64,000 nt of DNA, taken from Rivularia sp. PCC 7116 (GTDB lineage: Bacteria > Cyanobacteriota > Cyanobacteriia > Cyanobacteriales > Nostocaceae). The stretch's first letter is position 1. Each line of letters starts with the position of its first letter. The stretch spans positions 7,163,001 to 7,227,000 of the forward strand of contig NC_019678.1 of NCBI RefSeq assembly GCF_000316665.1, in the 5' to 3' direction. Both the position numbers and the translations under genes were made by a program. Shown here piece after piece: positions 53,330 through 62,345 of the stretch. The notes below the pieces were generated by a model. That model worked only from the letters and a program-made list of their open reading frames with translations. It was not told the DNA's origin and made no database searches.

Positions 53330-55444
53330 ATGAATAATAATAAAATTTTGAGATGGTGGTTTAATTTATCGATTCAGGGAAAACAATTAATTGGATTATT
53401 TGCATCAGAAGTAATTTCTGTATTCGGACTTGTGGGTGTTGGTGCTTTTTTGATTGTTATCGGAGGACGCAGTGTTTTAGTTAATCAAGCAAAATCAGAA
53501 CTTGCCGTTACCGAGATTAATTATAATATTAAAATTGACCAGATGGGCTTTGGTTTTCGCGGACAATCGGATAATGCAGCAATCATCGCAGCGGCGAAAG
53601 CACATAAGAACTCTCAATTTTTAAACTCGGATTTACAAAAACGAGTCAAAAAAATTCTTGAAAATGAGATCGAAGCCAGAAACATTGAATATGCAACTTT
53701 GGTAGGTAAAGACTTACGAATTATTACCAATGCCAACAACAATCGGAATGGAGAAATTTTTAATCCGAATAATTTAGTAAGTGAAGCATTCAAAACAGCC
53801 GAGCAGATAAAAAGCAGTGAAATTGTTAGTTGGAAAGAATTAAATAAAGAATCTCCTCCGCTTCTATCAGGATTAGAAAAGCAGGAAGCGCTGATTCGCT
53901 ATACAATCACCCCTGTATCAGATCCTAAAACCAAGGAAATATTAGGAGCATTGATATCTGGTGATATTGTTAATTATAAATTACCAATTGTCAATAAAAC
54001 TTTAGCAGCGATAAATGGTGGTTATAGTGCAGTTTATTCGCGTTCTAATTCTGATATATTTAAACTTGCGACATCAGCATTAAATGTTAAAAACAAGTCT
54101 GGAGATGAACTACAGCCGACAAACAAAAATAAATATTTAGAACGTGTCGCTTTACCAAAAAATACTATATTGAGTAACGCAGTTAAAGCACGGGGTAAAG
54201 CTGTTACTCAGCGAATTAAAATCAAAGAAAAAAATTATACTATAGCAGCAAAATCTATTAAAAACTTTAAAGGTGAACCTGTCGCAATTCTAGTTCAAGG
54301 AACTCCAGAAACAGCATTAAATATTCTGCTACAGGAAAATTTGATGTTGCAGTTTGTCATTGCAGCTTTAGCTTTATTAATAGATATAGGTTTAGCAATT
54401 TTATTAGGAAGAACAATTGCAAATCCGATTAAAAAGCTGCAAATAACAACTCACTCCTTTACTGAAGGAAACCTGGAAGTACGGGTTGATATATCTTCCA
54501 AAGATGAAATTGGGGAATTAGCCAGCAGTTTTAATTCAATGGCACAACAACTGGCTTTACGGGAAAAGACTAATAAAGAGCAAATGCAGCAACTCGAAGC
54601 TGCTTTAGCAAAGATAAAACAGAATCAAACTCATTTAATTCAAACAGAAAAAATGTCAGCATTGGGACAAATGGTTGCTGGGGTTGCTCATGAAATCAAT
54701 AATCCTGTCAGTTTTGTTTATGGAAATATAAATTATGCCAAAGAATATATTCAAGACTTGCTAGGATTATTGCAACTGTATCAGCAAGAGTATCCAAATC
54801 CAACATCTTCTATAAAAACAGAAATAGAAGCAATCGACCTCGAATTTTTGCAGGAAGATTTACCAAAAATGTTAGATTCTATGGAAATAGGAGCAGAACG
54901 CATCATTCAAATAGTCAATTCATTACGTAACTTTTCACGACTTGACGAAGCTGAAATTAAAGCTGTTGATATTCATGAAGGAATAGACAGCACGCTAGTT
55001 ATTTTAGCTAATAAATTAAAAAATATAAAACACAAATCAGCTATTCAAATAATTAAAGAATATCAGGAATTACCTTTAGTGGAATGCTATGCCAACCAGC
55101 TAAATCAGGTGTTTATGAATATTCTTAGTAACGCTATTGATGCACTCGAAGATAGTGCGAAAGACAACTTACAAATTTTCATCCGTACTCAAATACAAGA
55201 AAATAACGTCATCATCGGCATCAGCGATAATGGTTCGGGAATTGATCGAGAAGCAATTGAAAATATCTTCAATCCCTTCTTTACCACCAAAGCTGTGGGT
55301 AAAGGAACCGGATTGGGTTTGTCAATCAGCCATCAAATTATTACAGAAAAGCATAAAGGTAAAATTAGTTGCACCTCAACATTAGGAGAAGGAACGGAGT
55401 TTTTGCTTACTATTCCGATTGAACAGCGAATAACTAACTCCTAG
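53330..55444 (+). CDS. Membrane sensor histidine kinase with HAMP
   Basis: 704 residues from the ATG at 53330; the longer reading from a TTG at 53312 adds six residues. One membrane helix (about 19-45) is followed by a large extracytoplasmic sensor (about 45-335, Cache-like by size and position), a second helix (about 340-362), HAMP ([17 protein letters not shown]..) and a coiled coil. HisKA follows with His454 (GVAHEINNP), then HATPase with all boxes. The transmitter is strongly similar to those at 21099 and 22702. No response regulator adjacent. Its TAG stop shares the palindrome CTAG with the stop of the convergent CHASE2 kinase gene. Confidence 0.9.
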   Translation: MNNNKILRWWFNLSIQGKQLIGLFASEVISVFGLVGVGAFLIVIGGRSVLVNQAKSELAVTEINYNIKIDQMGFGFRGQSDNAAIIAAAKAHKNSQFLNSDLQKRVKKILENEIEARNIEYATLVGKDLRIITNANNNRNGEIFNPNNLVSEAFKTAEQIKSSEIVSWKELNKESPPLLSGLEKQEALIRYTITPVSDPKTKEILGALISGDIVNYKLPIVNKTLAAINGGYSAVYSRSNSDIFKLATSALNVKNKSGDELQPTNKNKYLERVALPKNTILSNAVKARGKAVTQRIKIKEKNYTIAAKSIKNFKGEPVAILVQGTPETALNILLQENLMLQFVIAALALLIDIGLAILLGRTIANPIKKLQITTHSFTEGNLEVRVDISSKDEIGELASSFNSMAQQLALREKTNKEQMQQLEAALAKIKQNQTHLIQTEKMSALGQMVAGVAHEINNPVSFVYGNINYAKEYIQDLLGLLQLYQQEYPNPTSSIKTEIEAIDLEFLQEDLPKMLDSMEIGAERIIQIVNSLRNFSRLDEAEIKAVDIHEGIDSTLVILANKLKNIKHKSAIQIIKEYQELPLVECYANQLNQVFMNILSNAIDALEDSAKDNLQIFIRTQIQENNVIIGISDNGSGIDREAIENIFNPFFTTKAVGKGTGLGLSISHQIITEKHKGKISCTSTLGEGTEFLLTIPIEQRITNS

Positions 55445-57711
55445 CCGCTAACTGATTTAATATCTTCCAAGGCTTCCAGAGCAGATTTGTACCTTTCCGA
55501 AGCATGATAGCGCACCATTTTATCTAAAATTGCTGCAAGTTTCTCGCTGACTTGTGCCCATTCACGCCATTCAACATTACCGTCATCGGGGTTTGGTTGC
55601 AATTCGTGGGGAAGCAAACCGGTTAATGACTGGATGGCAATCATGCCTAAAGCATAAATATCGCTGCTCAAGCGGGGGTGTCCTGCAAATTGTTCTGGTG
55701 GTGTGTAGCCACGCGTACCGATGGCTACGGTGGCTAATTCTGTTTGTTCTTTTGATTGCGGTTGCATTAATTTTACCGCACCAAAATCAATTAGTACCAA
55801 GCGATTATCTTGATTACATCTAATAATATTTGCCGGTTTAATGTCGCGATGAATTACCTGTCGTTGATGAATAAATGCTAGCACTTCTAATAGCTCTTTG
55901 AGCATATTAATAACTTCGGATTCACTTTTTATGTCTTTATGGGGCGGCAATTCATCAGTTAAAGGTTGTCCGGGAATGAATTGCTGGACTAAATAAAATT
56001 CTCTTTCTTGTTCAAAAAATGCATATAATTCTGGTATTTGATTATGCTGTCCTAAAAGTTCAAGAATTTCTGCTTCCGAATCAAATAGTCTTCTGGCAAC
56101 TTGTAAAAATCTGGTATCTCTTCTAGCTGGCATTAATTGTTTTACTACACAAGTTGGCGAACCTGGACGTTGAATATCTTTGGCTAAATAAGTGCAGCCA
56201 AAACCACCTTGTGCGAGAACTCTGGTTACTTTATAACGATTGCTAAGTAAGGTAGACGAAGAAGTAGAAACAGCAGCAACAGAAGCTAAAGGCTGTATGC
56301 GAGGTGTATCTTGAATACCTGTAGTTTCGTTTAAAAGTGTATTTAATTGTTCTATAGCTTCCTTCTGTTTTTCAACTTGTAGAAGAATAACTTTTGTCTG
56401 TAATTGTGTTTGATAACTCGTGTAACCCAATACACCAATAGCAGTATAAAATAAAGCAAGCCCTGGAGGTACAATGGGTATCCAACCAGCTTGTAAAATC
56501 AGTAAATAACAAATTACCACTAAGCCAGCAACAGTAATACCAGACACTATTAACAAAAATACAGGTCTTCGTGCTTTCCAGGCTAAAGCACCACCAACTA
56601 GAGACCAACCCCATATCCAAGCAGCTTCCAACCATTCAGGAAAATACCAAATTAAAGGTCTATTATCTAATACTGCACTAATAAGTTGACTGGTTATTTG
56701 GGCGTGAATAAATACTGAAGAAATCATCCTCGAACCTTCTTCAGAATCACTATAGGGAGTAAGGAATTTATTCGGAATATTACGGGCAACAATTCCAACA
56801 ATTACCAAACGGTCTCTTATTAAATCCGGATTAAATTTATCTGTTAAAACTTCCGTAACAGTTACATTTTGAGCAAAATTTCGTAGCGGTTTGCGATAAT
56901 TAATTAAAATTTGAGAACCACCACTATCTTGATCCGATTTGACATAACTACCAGATTTACTATTTAAACTAGGAAAAGATACGTCACCCAAGTGAAAAAT
57001 CTTATTTGGAAAATCAATCTCTATATTTTGTTTTCTTAAATATTTTATCGCTAACAAATTAGCAAAAGAGAAATTAGTATTGCATTTACTATCTGGATAG
57101 GGTTCTTGAATTAACAAAGCTCGACGAACTACATTACCCCTATCCGAAACAAAATCTCTAAAACCAGTATTACCTAGATTAAAATTGAGCGGTGGTGGTA
57201 TTTCCGTTCCTGCTTGAATGTCATCTCTAAAAGCACAAACAGCAACAATATTATCTTTCTTTATACCTGCTGCTAAATTAGTTTGTTGGGGACGTTCAAT
57301 ATGTAAACCAATAACACGCGGTTCGTAAGACTGAATTTTTCTTAATAATTGATTAATCGTTTCGTCATCAACCAGATTATTGTACCTTTGTAAATCTTCC
57401 TCCGTAACCGTTACCAGCAAAATTCGTTTATCTACCGGTTCCGGAGGACGTAAAATCATCATTTGATCGTAAGCACGCAATTCCCAACGCTGCAGCCAAC
57501 CTAATTCCCGTGCCCCCAAAACCAAAACAGTAGCCCCCAAACTGGTAACAAGAATTGTTCTCCACCAGTTTGTTGGAGTTGAATCCTGAATAGAGTTATC
57601 GTGGGTGTTATCTGCTACTTGAGGAGCTAGAGTGTCATCCCTCTGCGATAAGTTACTCGGCTGGTTTCTTAAGAATGCAATACGGAAATTATTTAAAAGT
57701 TTCCTAATCAC
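55441..57711 (-). CDS. CHASE2-domain Ser/Thr protein kinase
   Basis: 756 residues. A membrane helix (about 50-70) is followed by an extracytoplasmic CHASE2 sensor (about 75-335; ILLVTVTEEDL, RLVIVGIVARNIPNKFLTPYS). Two or three further helices (about 360-435) precede a C-terminal eukaryotic-like kinase (about 495-756): glycine loop AQGGFGCTYLA, Lys in CVVKQL, catalytic Asp623 in VIHRDIKPANII, and Asp642 of DFG. The HRD and APE-type GYTPPEQF regions are complete, so an active kinase is expected. Known cyanobacterial architecture. Targets unknown. It is convergent with the HAMP histidine kinase gene, with 4 bp of overlap. Confidence 0.93.
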   Translation of the reverse strand: MIRKLLNNFRIAFLRNQPSNLSQRDDTLAPQVADNTHDNSIQDSTPTNWWRTILVTSLGATVLVLGARELGWLQRWELRAYDQMMILRPPEPVDKRILLVTVTEEDLQRYNNLVDDETINQLLRKIQSYEPRVIGLHIERPQQTNLAAGIKKDNIVAVCAFRDDIQAGTEIPPPLNFNLGNTGFRDFVSDRGNVVRRALLIQEPYPDSKCNTNFSFANLLAIKYLRKQNIEIDFPNKIFHLGDVSFPSLNSKSGSYVKSDQDSGGSQILINYRKPLRNFAQNVTVTEVLTDKFNPDLIRDRLVIVGIVARNIPNKFLTPYSDSEEGSRMISSVFIHAQITSQLISAVLDNRPLIWYFPEWLEAAWIWGWSLVGGALAWKARRPVFLLIVSGITVAGLVVICYLLILQAGWIPIVPPGLALFYTAIGVLGYTSYQTQLQTKVILLQVEKQKEAIEQLNTLLNETTGIQDTPRIQPLASVAAVSTSSSTLLSNRYKVTRVLAQGGFGCTYLAKDIQRPGSPTCVVKQLMPARRDTRFLQVARRLFDSEAEILELLGQHNQIPELYAFFEQEREFYLVQQFIPGQPLTDELPPHKDIKSESEVINMLKELLEVLAFIHQRQVIHRDIKPANIIRCNQDNRLVLIDFGAVKLMQPQSKEQTELATVAIGTRGYTPPEQFAGHPRLSSDIYALGMIAIQSLTGLLPHELQPNPDDGNVEWREWAQVSEKLAAILDKMVRYHASERYKSALEALEDIKSVSG

Positions 57712-57863
57712 GGTACGGTTAGAATAGCCTGAATTGGTAGATGTATTAAATATAGTTGACGATGGGCAATGAAGCTAAATATTCAGTTAAGAGTTATACA
57801 ATTTTACAATAATTGGCAACAGAGAGAGGGGGTTAAGAGTGATACTCATCAAAAATCCCCATT

Positions 57864-57887
57864 ACTCCATCACTCCATCACTCCATC
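57864..57887. repeat. Tandem repeat, unit actccatc (3 copies)
   Basis: Three exact 8-bp units just upstream of the DMT transporter; the period is 8, not 7. If translated they would form the N-terminal TPSLHHHS of a longer reading, which I do not accept as coding. Confidence 0.85.
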
Positions 57888-57910
57888 ACCATTCTCCTAC
57901 TTTTAATCAG

Positions 57911-58825
57911 ATGCATGAAACTTCCGGGCGCTGGCGTTACGGGCTAGCTTTGTCTTTATTGACAGTTCTTTTATGGGGTGTTTTACCGATTTCTTTGTCT
58001 ATAACACTACAAGGCTTAGATGTTTTTACTTTGACTTGGTTTCGATTTCTAGTATCTTTTTGCTTGCTGGCAATTTATTTAAAGTCCCGTGGAAATTTGC
58101 CAACTTTCTCGCAATTTAGCTCTACTTCCCCAAAGCTTGTATTTATTGCAACTATCTTTCTGGCAATTAACTACATATTATTTGTCAAAGGTTTAGATAT
58201 TACAACTCCTGCAAATGCTGAAGTTTTGATTCAGCTAGCTCCTTTATTAATGGGTTTTGGAGGATTATTCTTTTTTAAAGAACGCTATACCTTATTTCAG
58301 TGGATTGGCATAAGTATTCTTACTATTGGCTTTGTTTTGTTCTTTAACGAACAGTTTTCAAATTTGATTACCGCACAAACAACATATGTATATGGTAGTG
58401 GTTTAATTGTACTGGCTGCGATTGCTTGGTCAATTTATGCTTTAGCTCAAAAACAGCTTTTGCAAAGTTTATCTTCCCCTCATATAATGCTGGTGATTTA
58501 TGGAGGATGTGCTGTAATATTCGCATTTTTTGCCAATCCGATAAAAATTTTTACACTTAGTTTCTTGCAAGGTGGAATGCTAATTTTTTGTGCTTTGAAT
58601 ACTTTAATTGCTTATGGTGCTTTCGCTGAAGCATTAGAACATTGGCAAGCATCACGAGTTAGTGCGGTGTTAGCTTTGGCTCCTCTTGTAACATTATTAT
58701 CATCGTGGTTAGTATCAAAACTTTCACCAAATTTAATCGCTACCGAGCATTTTACAATGCTCGGAATCTTCGGAGCGATTTTAGTTGTATGTGGTTCTAC
58801 GGCTATTGCATTGGGGAAAAACTAA
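57911..58825 (+). CDS. EamA/DMT-family transporter
   Basis: 304 residues from the ATG at 57911, with about ten membrane helices in two EamA repeats. The first repeat opens LSLLTVLLWGVLPISLSI, and the second lies around YGSGLIVLAAIAWSIYALAQK. Drug/metabolite transporters of this kind export small metabolites such as amino acids. A start at GTG 57839 would prepend 24 residues encoded by a tandem repeat and is unlikely. It is transcribed divergently from the CHASE2 kinase, and its substrate is unknown. Confidence 0.88.
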   Translation: MHETSGRWRYGLALSLLTVLLWGVLPISLSITLQGLDVFTLTWFRFLVSFCLLAIYLKSRGNLPTFSQFSSTSPKLVFIATIFLAINYILFVKGLDITTPANAEVLIQLAPLLMGFGGLFFFKERYTLFQWIGISILTIGFVLFFNEQFSNLITAQTTYVYGSGLIVLAAIAWSIYALAQKQLLQSLSSPHIMLVIYGGCAVIFAFFANPIKIFTLSFLQGGMLIFCALNTLIAYGAFAEALEHWQASRVSAVLALAPLVTLLSSWLVSKLSPNLIATEHFTMLGIFGAILVVCGSTAIALGKN

Positions 58826-59158
58826 TAAGTTTCGATTTTGTCGCCGTATATCTACGTGTAATAAAAATTCAATTTATCGCTTTTTTAAAGTTTAACTTGA
58901 TGTACTGAAGCAGATGTTTGTTTTATCTGTTATCATGTCATGGTGAACATCGAGAAACTAATTCAATCAATTTATTAGTAAGTAATTTAACTTACCTGTA
59001 AATACGGTTGAGATGTAAAACAGCATTCTACCTATCTACCTTCGCCCGTTAATTTAATACGTTATTAGTAAGGCAAATAATATTTAATACCTTCCAGGGT
59101 GTCCGAGCTACCAAACTTTCTGCCTATTTGAAGCACATTTTTTTGACACTATCTAGTG
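58826..59158. other. Intergenic region, nothing recognised
   Basis: 333 bp of AT-rich sequence between the DMT transporter and the DUF1400 hydrolase, with a promoter expected near the 3' end. I see no repeat array, hairpin of note or reading frame. Confidence 0.6.
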
Positions 59159-60844
59159 ATGAACAGCTTGTTTGGTAAATGGACTGGCAACCTGAGAAAA
59201 TCTTGGCTGTTGTTGGTTTTATCTGTATTGCTATCAGTTTTCGGCATCAGTAATTATGCTTGGACTGCGGAGCGAATTTATGCATCTTATTCAGCTTTTC
59301 AACGTTCTATTTCTATAAATGCTTTAGAAGAATTCGCCGAAAATGGTGAAATTGGTGAAGAATTAGCAGTTTATACGCGCTATTTAAAGCCGGAACAAAT
59401 AGCAGATTTGAGGCAAGTTTTAACCAGTCAGATTAAAGTACATCCTGTAGCAGTCTCGCAGTTTCTTTACACTTCACAAGGTGAATTTATGCTGAGACGT
59501 TTAGGAGAAGTGATTCAAACTGAATCTGGCGAAACTAAACCGGGATTTCACGCTTTACGATCGGCTTTAATTTTAGCTGCCGCCGAGCCAGAGGGTTTGA
59601 CGTTATTAAATATATTACGGAAATATCCTAACTCCAGTATTAATGTTGATTTAGCACGCACTTTGCAAATAGCGGCACAATTAGAAACCCTCGTAAACGA
59701 AACAAATAAGGCTGTCGCGGCTGTTTCTGCTAAGTCTGATACAGAAGCTACAATTCAATCAGGAGTAACCTTTGAGAATTTACCTAGATTGAATCGTAGA
59801 GGAAAGTTTATAGCTAAAAAGCAGACTTTAAAATTCTTCGATGTTATAAGAGGAAGACAGTTATCAACAGACATTTATCTTCCTAATATTCGTTCTTCAG
59901 TGCCGGTAATCGTAATTTCTCATGGTATTGGTACCGACAGCAGTAATTTTCGATATTTAGCCAATCATTTAGCAACAAATGGGTTTGCGGTTATTGTTCC
60001 CAATCATCCCGGCAGCGATACTAAACAAATAAATTCTTTGTTGAATGGTAGTGCTTCGGAGGTAGCACGACCAGATGAATTTATCAACCGTCCTTTGGAT
60101 GTAAAGTTTGTTCTAAATGAATTAGAGGAACTAAGTAGTACCGATTCTCGTTTTAAGAAGCGTCTAGATTTAGAGCAAATAGGAGTATTCGGGCAATCTT
60201 TTGGTGGTTATACAGCCTTGGCTTTAGCTGGTGCAAAAATTAACTCAGAAAAAATAAAACAAGACTGCCGTCAGCAAGCTTTAAAACAAACATGGAATAT
60301 GTCTTTGTTGTTGCAATGTCGAATACAGGAATTGCAAATTAGCAAACCAGTACAGCAATATAATCTATACGATAAACGAGTTAAAGCTGTAATCGCTGTA
60401 AACCCAATAACCAGCACTATCTTTGGAAAAACTGGTTTGAGTAAAATAAAAACTCCCGTGATGATGGTTTCTAGCAGTGAAGATACTGTTGCACCAGCTT
60501 TATACGAACAAATTTTACCTTTCGCCTGGATTGCGAATGCTCAGAAATATTTAGTGCAAATGGAGAGTGCAACTCACTTTTCCGCTATCGGTGATGGTAA
60601 AGATACTTCCGAGCAAGTAGGATTACCCTCAAAATTAGTAGGTGATAATCCAAAACAAGCACAAAGCTATATGAAACTTTTGAGCTTACCTTTCTTTCAA
60701 AATTATGTATCTGGTAATTCGCAATACCGCCCTTATCTTACCGCAGCTTACGCAGAAAGCATTTCTACAAGTTCTATGAGTTTAAGTTTGCTTCAGAATT
60801 TAACTACTACAGAAATAGCAAGAGCAGTGAATAGCGAGCAGTGA
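59159..60844 (+). CDS. DUF1400 alpha/beta hydrolase
   Basis: 561 residues from the ATG at 59159 (a GTG lies one codon earlier). A signal peptide (KSWLLLVLSVLLSVFGIS...AWTAERI) is followed by the cyanobacterial DUF1400 domain (about 35-190) that introduces such hydrolases. The alpha/beta-hydrolase domain has the oxyanion segment VISHGIGTDSSNF, nucleophile Ser347 in GQSFGGYTA, an Asp in SSEDTVAP and a His in ATHFSAIG. It would act in the periplasm or outside the cell as a lipase or esterase; substrate unknown. It ends Asn-Ser-Glu-Gln-stop, from the same repeat-type sequence that ends two other proteins here. Confidence 0.88.
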   Translation: MNSLFGKWTGNLRKSWLLLVLSVLLSVFGISNYAWTAERIYASYSAFQRSISINALEEFAENGEIGEELAVYTRYLKPEQIADLRQVLTSQIKVHPVAVSQFLYTSQGEFMLRRLGEVIQTESGETKPGFHALRSALILAAAEPEGLTLLNILRKYPNSSINVDLARTLQIAAQLETLVNETNKAVAAVSAKSDTEATIQSGVTFENLPRLNRRGKFIAKKQTLKFFDVIRGRQLSTDIYLPNIRSSVPVIVISHGIGTDSSNFRYLANHLATNGFAVIVPNHPGSDTKQINSLLNGSASEVARPDEFINRPLDVKFVLNELEELSSTDSRFKKRLDLEQIGVFGQSFGGYTALALAGAKINSEKIKQDCRQQALKQTWNMSLLLQCRIQELQISKPVQQYNLYDKRVKAVIAVNPITSTIFGKTGLSKIKTPVMMVSSSEDTVAPALYEQILPFAWIANAQKYLVQMESATHFSAIGDGKDTSEQVGLPSKLVGDNPKQAQSYMKLLSLPFFQNYVSGNSQYRPYLTAAYAESISTSSMSLSLLQNLTTTEIARAVNSEQ

Positions 60845-60980
60845 ACAGTTAACAGTGAACAGTGTGTTAGTTAATTTGTTTCTAAGTACTCCTTTGCATT
60901 AAATATAATGGGAAGCTTGATTACTCGTTACAAGGCTCTGCCTTGTAATGCATCTTTAGAGGCTCTGCCTTCATGTAATG

Positions 60981-61005
60981 GGTTCCCAGTCTCTGGCTGG
61001 GAACC
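60981..61005. repeat. Hairpin repeat (ggttcccag...ctgggaacc)
   Basis: A perfect 9-bp stem with a TCTCTGG loop, flanked by aaggctctgcct words that are also seen near 37520. It is a common cyanobacterial intergenic palindrome and could terminate the DUF1400 gene. Confidence 0.7.
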
Positions 61006-61138
61006 AGCAAAAATCAACCAATCAATCTTCTTATTCCAGCTTGAAATCAATATTACGGCGAGACAGTAAAATGCTACAGTGAATATTGACGCTGGTCGCT
61101 AGTTACTGATAACTGCTCACTGTTTACTGATAACTAAT

Positions 61139-62017
61139 TTGCTTGGTTTCTTAAATCTCGATAAACCTTTTGATTGGACTTCTCATGATTGCGTGGCAAA
61201 GACACGCAGACTATTGGGTATAAAAAAAATAGGACATGCTGGAACATTAGATCCCGCAGCTACTGGTGTTTTACCTATCGCTATTGGTAAATCAACTCGA
61301 TTGTTGCAGTATCTCCCTAGCAATAAAGCTTATAAGGCTACTATTCGGTTAGGGATGCAAACTACCACTGATGATTTGCAAGGCGATGTAATTCAACAAG
61401 ATGCTATAAGCGAGTTGAATCTGGAAACTGTCGCAAGGGCGCTGAAGCAGTTTCAAGGTAAAATTGAGCAGATTCCTCCAAGCTATAGTGCGATTCAAGT
61501 TGATGGCAAGCGACTTTACGATTTAGCCCGTAAAGGTGAAAAAGTTGAAGCTCCCGTGCGGAGTGTGGAAATATTTAGTATTGATATTTTAGAATGGCGA
61601 GAAGGTAGCTTCCCCGAATTAGATGTGAATATAGCCTGCGGTGCGGGTACTTATATTAGAGCGATCGCCAGAGATTTAGGTGCAATATTAGAAACGGGAG
61701 GAACCTTAGCAGCCTTACAGCGTACTGTTAGCAGCGGTTTTAATTTAGCAGACAGTATTACTTTAACTGAGTTAGAAGCTAAGCTGAAAACCGATGACTT
61801 TCAACCAATGGCTGCTGATGCACCTTTAAAGCATCTTTCTGAGAGAACTTTAACTGGAAACGAGCCACGTAGATGGTGTCAGGGACAGAAAATTTCCCTG
61901 GATGAGCAAGTATCGGAGATAGTAAGAGTCTACAACGAGCAAAGGCTCTTTTTAGGTATTGGAGAATTAAAAGAGCAACTATTGATTCCACGAATGGTTT
62001 TGGAAGCCGCTTCTTGA
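61139..62017 (+). CDS. truB: tRNA pseudouridine-55 synthase
   Basis: 292 residues. TruB isomerises U55 in the T-arm of tRNAs. Start GFLNLDKPFDWTSHDCVA, catalytic Asp38 in GHAGTLDPAATG, IPPSYSAIQVDGKRLYDLAR and the GTYIRAIARDLG motif are all present. A C-terminal PUA-like tail (about 225-292) is included. The start is a TTG at 61139: it fits the family N-terminus and no in-frame ATG does. The 5' flank is made of repeat-type sequence (ctgataactg). Monocistronic. Confidence 0.95.
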   Translation: MLGFLNLDKPFDWTSHDCVAKTRRLLGIKKIGHAGTLDPAATGVLPIAIGKSTRLLQYLPSNKAYKATIRLGMQTTTDDLQGDVIQQDAISELNLETVARALKQFQGKIEQIPPSYSAIQVDGKRLYDLARKGEKVEAPVRSVEIFSIDILEWREGSFPELDVNIACGAGTYIRAIARDLGAILETGGTLAALQRTVSSGFNLADSITLTELEAKLKTDDFQPMAADAPLKHLSERTLTGNEPRRWCQGQKISLDEQVSEIVRVYNEQRLFLGIGELKEQLLIPRMVLEAAS

Positions 62018-62345
62018 AGTGTACCTATAAAAACATAGTCTACGTGTGTTCTGTAGATTTATCCTTAATCTAGAAGACTAGTACTTGAGCCCATAGGCTT
62101 TGAGGAGTTTGCAGTAAACATAAAAAATATTCTTCCCCACGCCATTTGCTACAACCGTCGTGTTCCTCGGCAACGCAATGGCTCCTCTCCCCCCTCCCTA
62201 TATTTACCCGTAAAATTAATATAGTGGAGTATTAACAGCGATTCTTTCTATAAAAAATCCAAAAACAAATTAGTAGCATAAACTACGTTTATTAGAAACA
62301 ATTATTAATTGATTGTTTCTAGAAAACTGTAGCTTTCAGAAATTA
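62018..62345. other. Intergenic region before the phosphoesterase
   Basis: 328 bp. Around 62145-62205 is a repeat-like stretch with cgtcgtgttcctcggcaacgcaatggctcc, similar in type to that at 38715-38760. The last 100 bp are AT-rich. No gene is seen. Confidence 0.55.

Noticed and set aside
57839-57910. N-terminal extension of the DMT transporter
   Set aside because: It is encoded by a tandem repeat; the first membrane helix follows the ATG at 57911.
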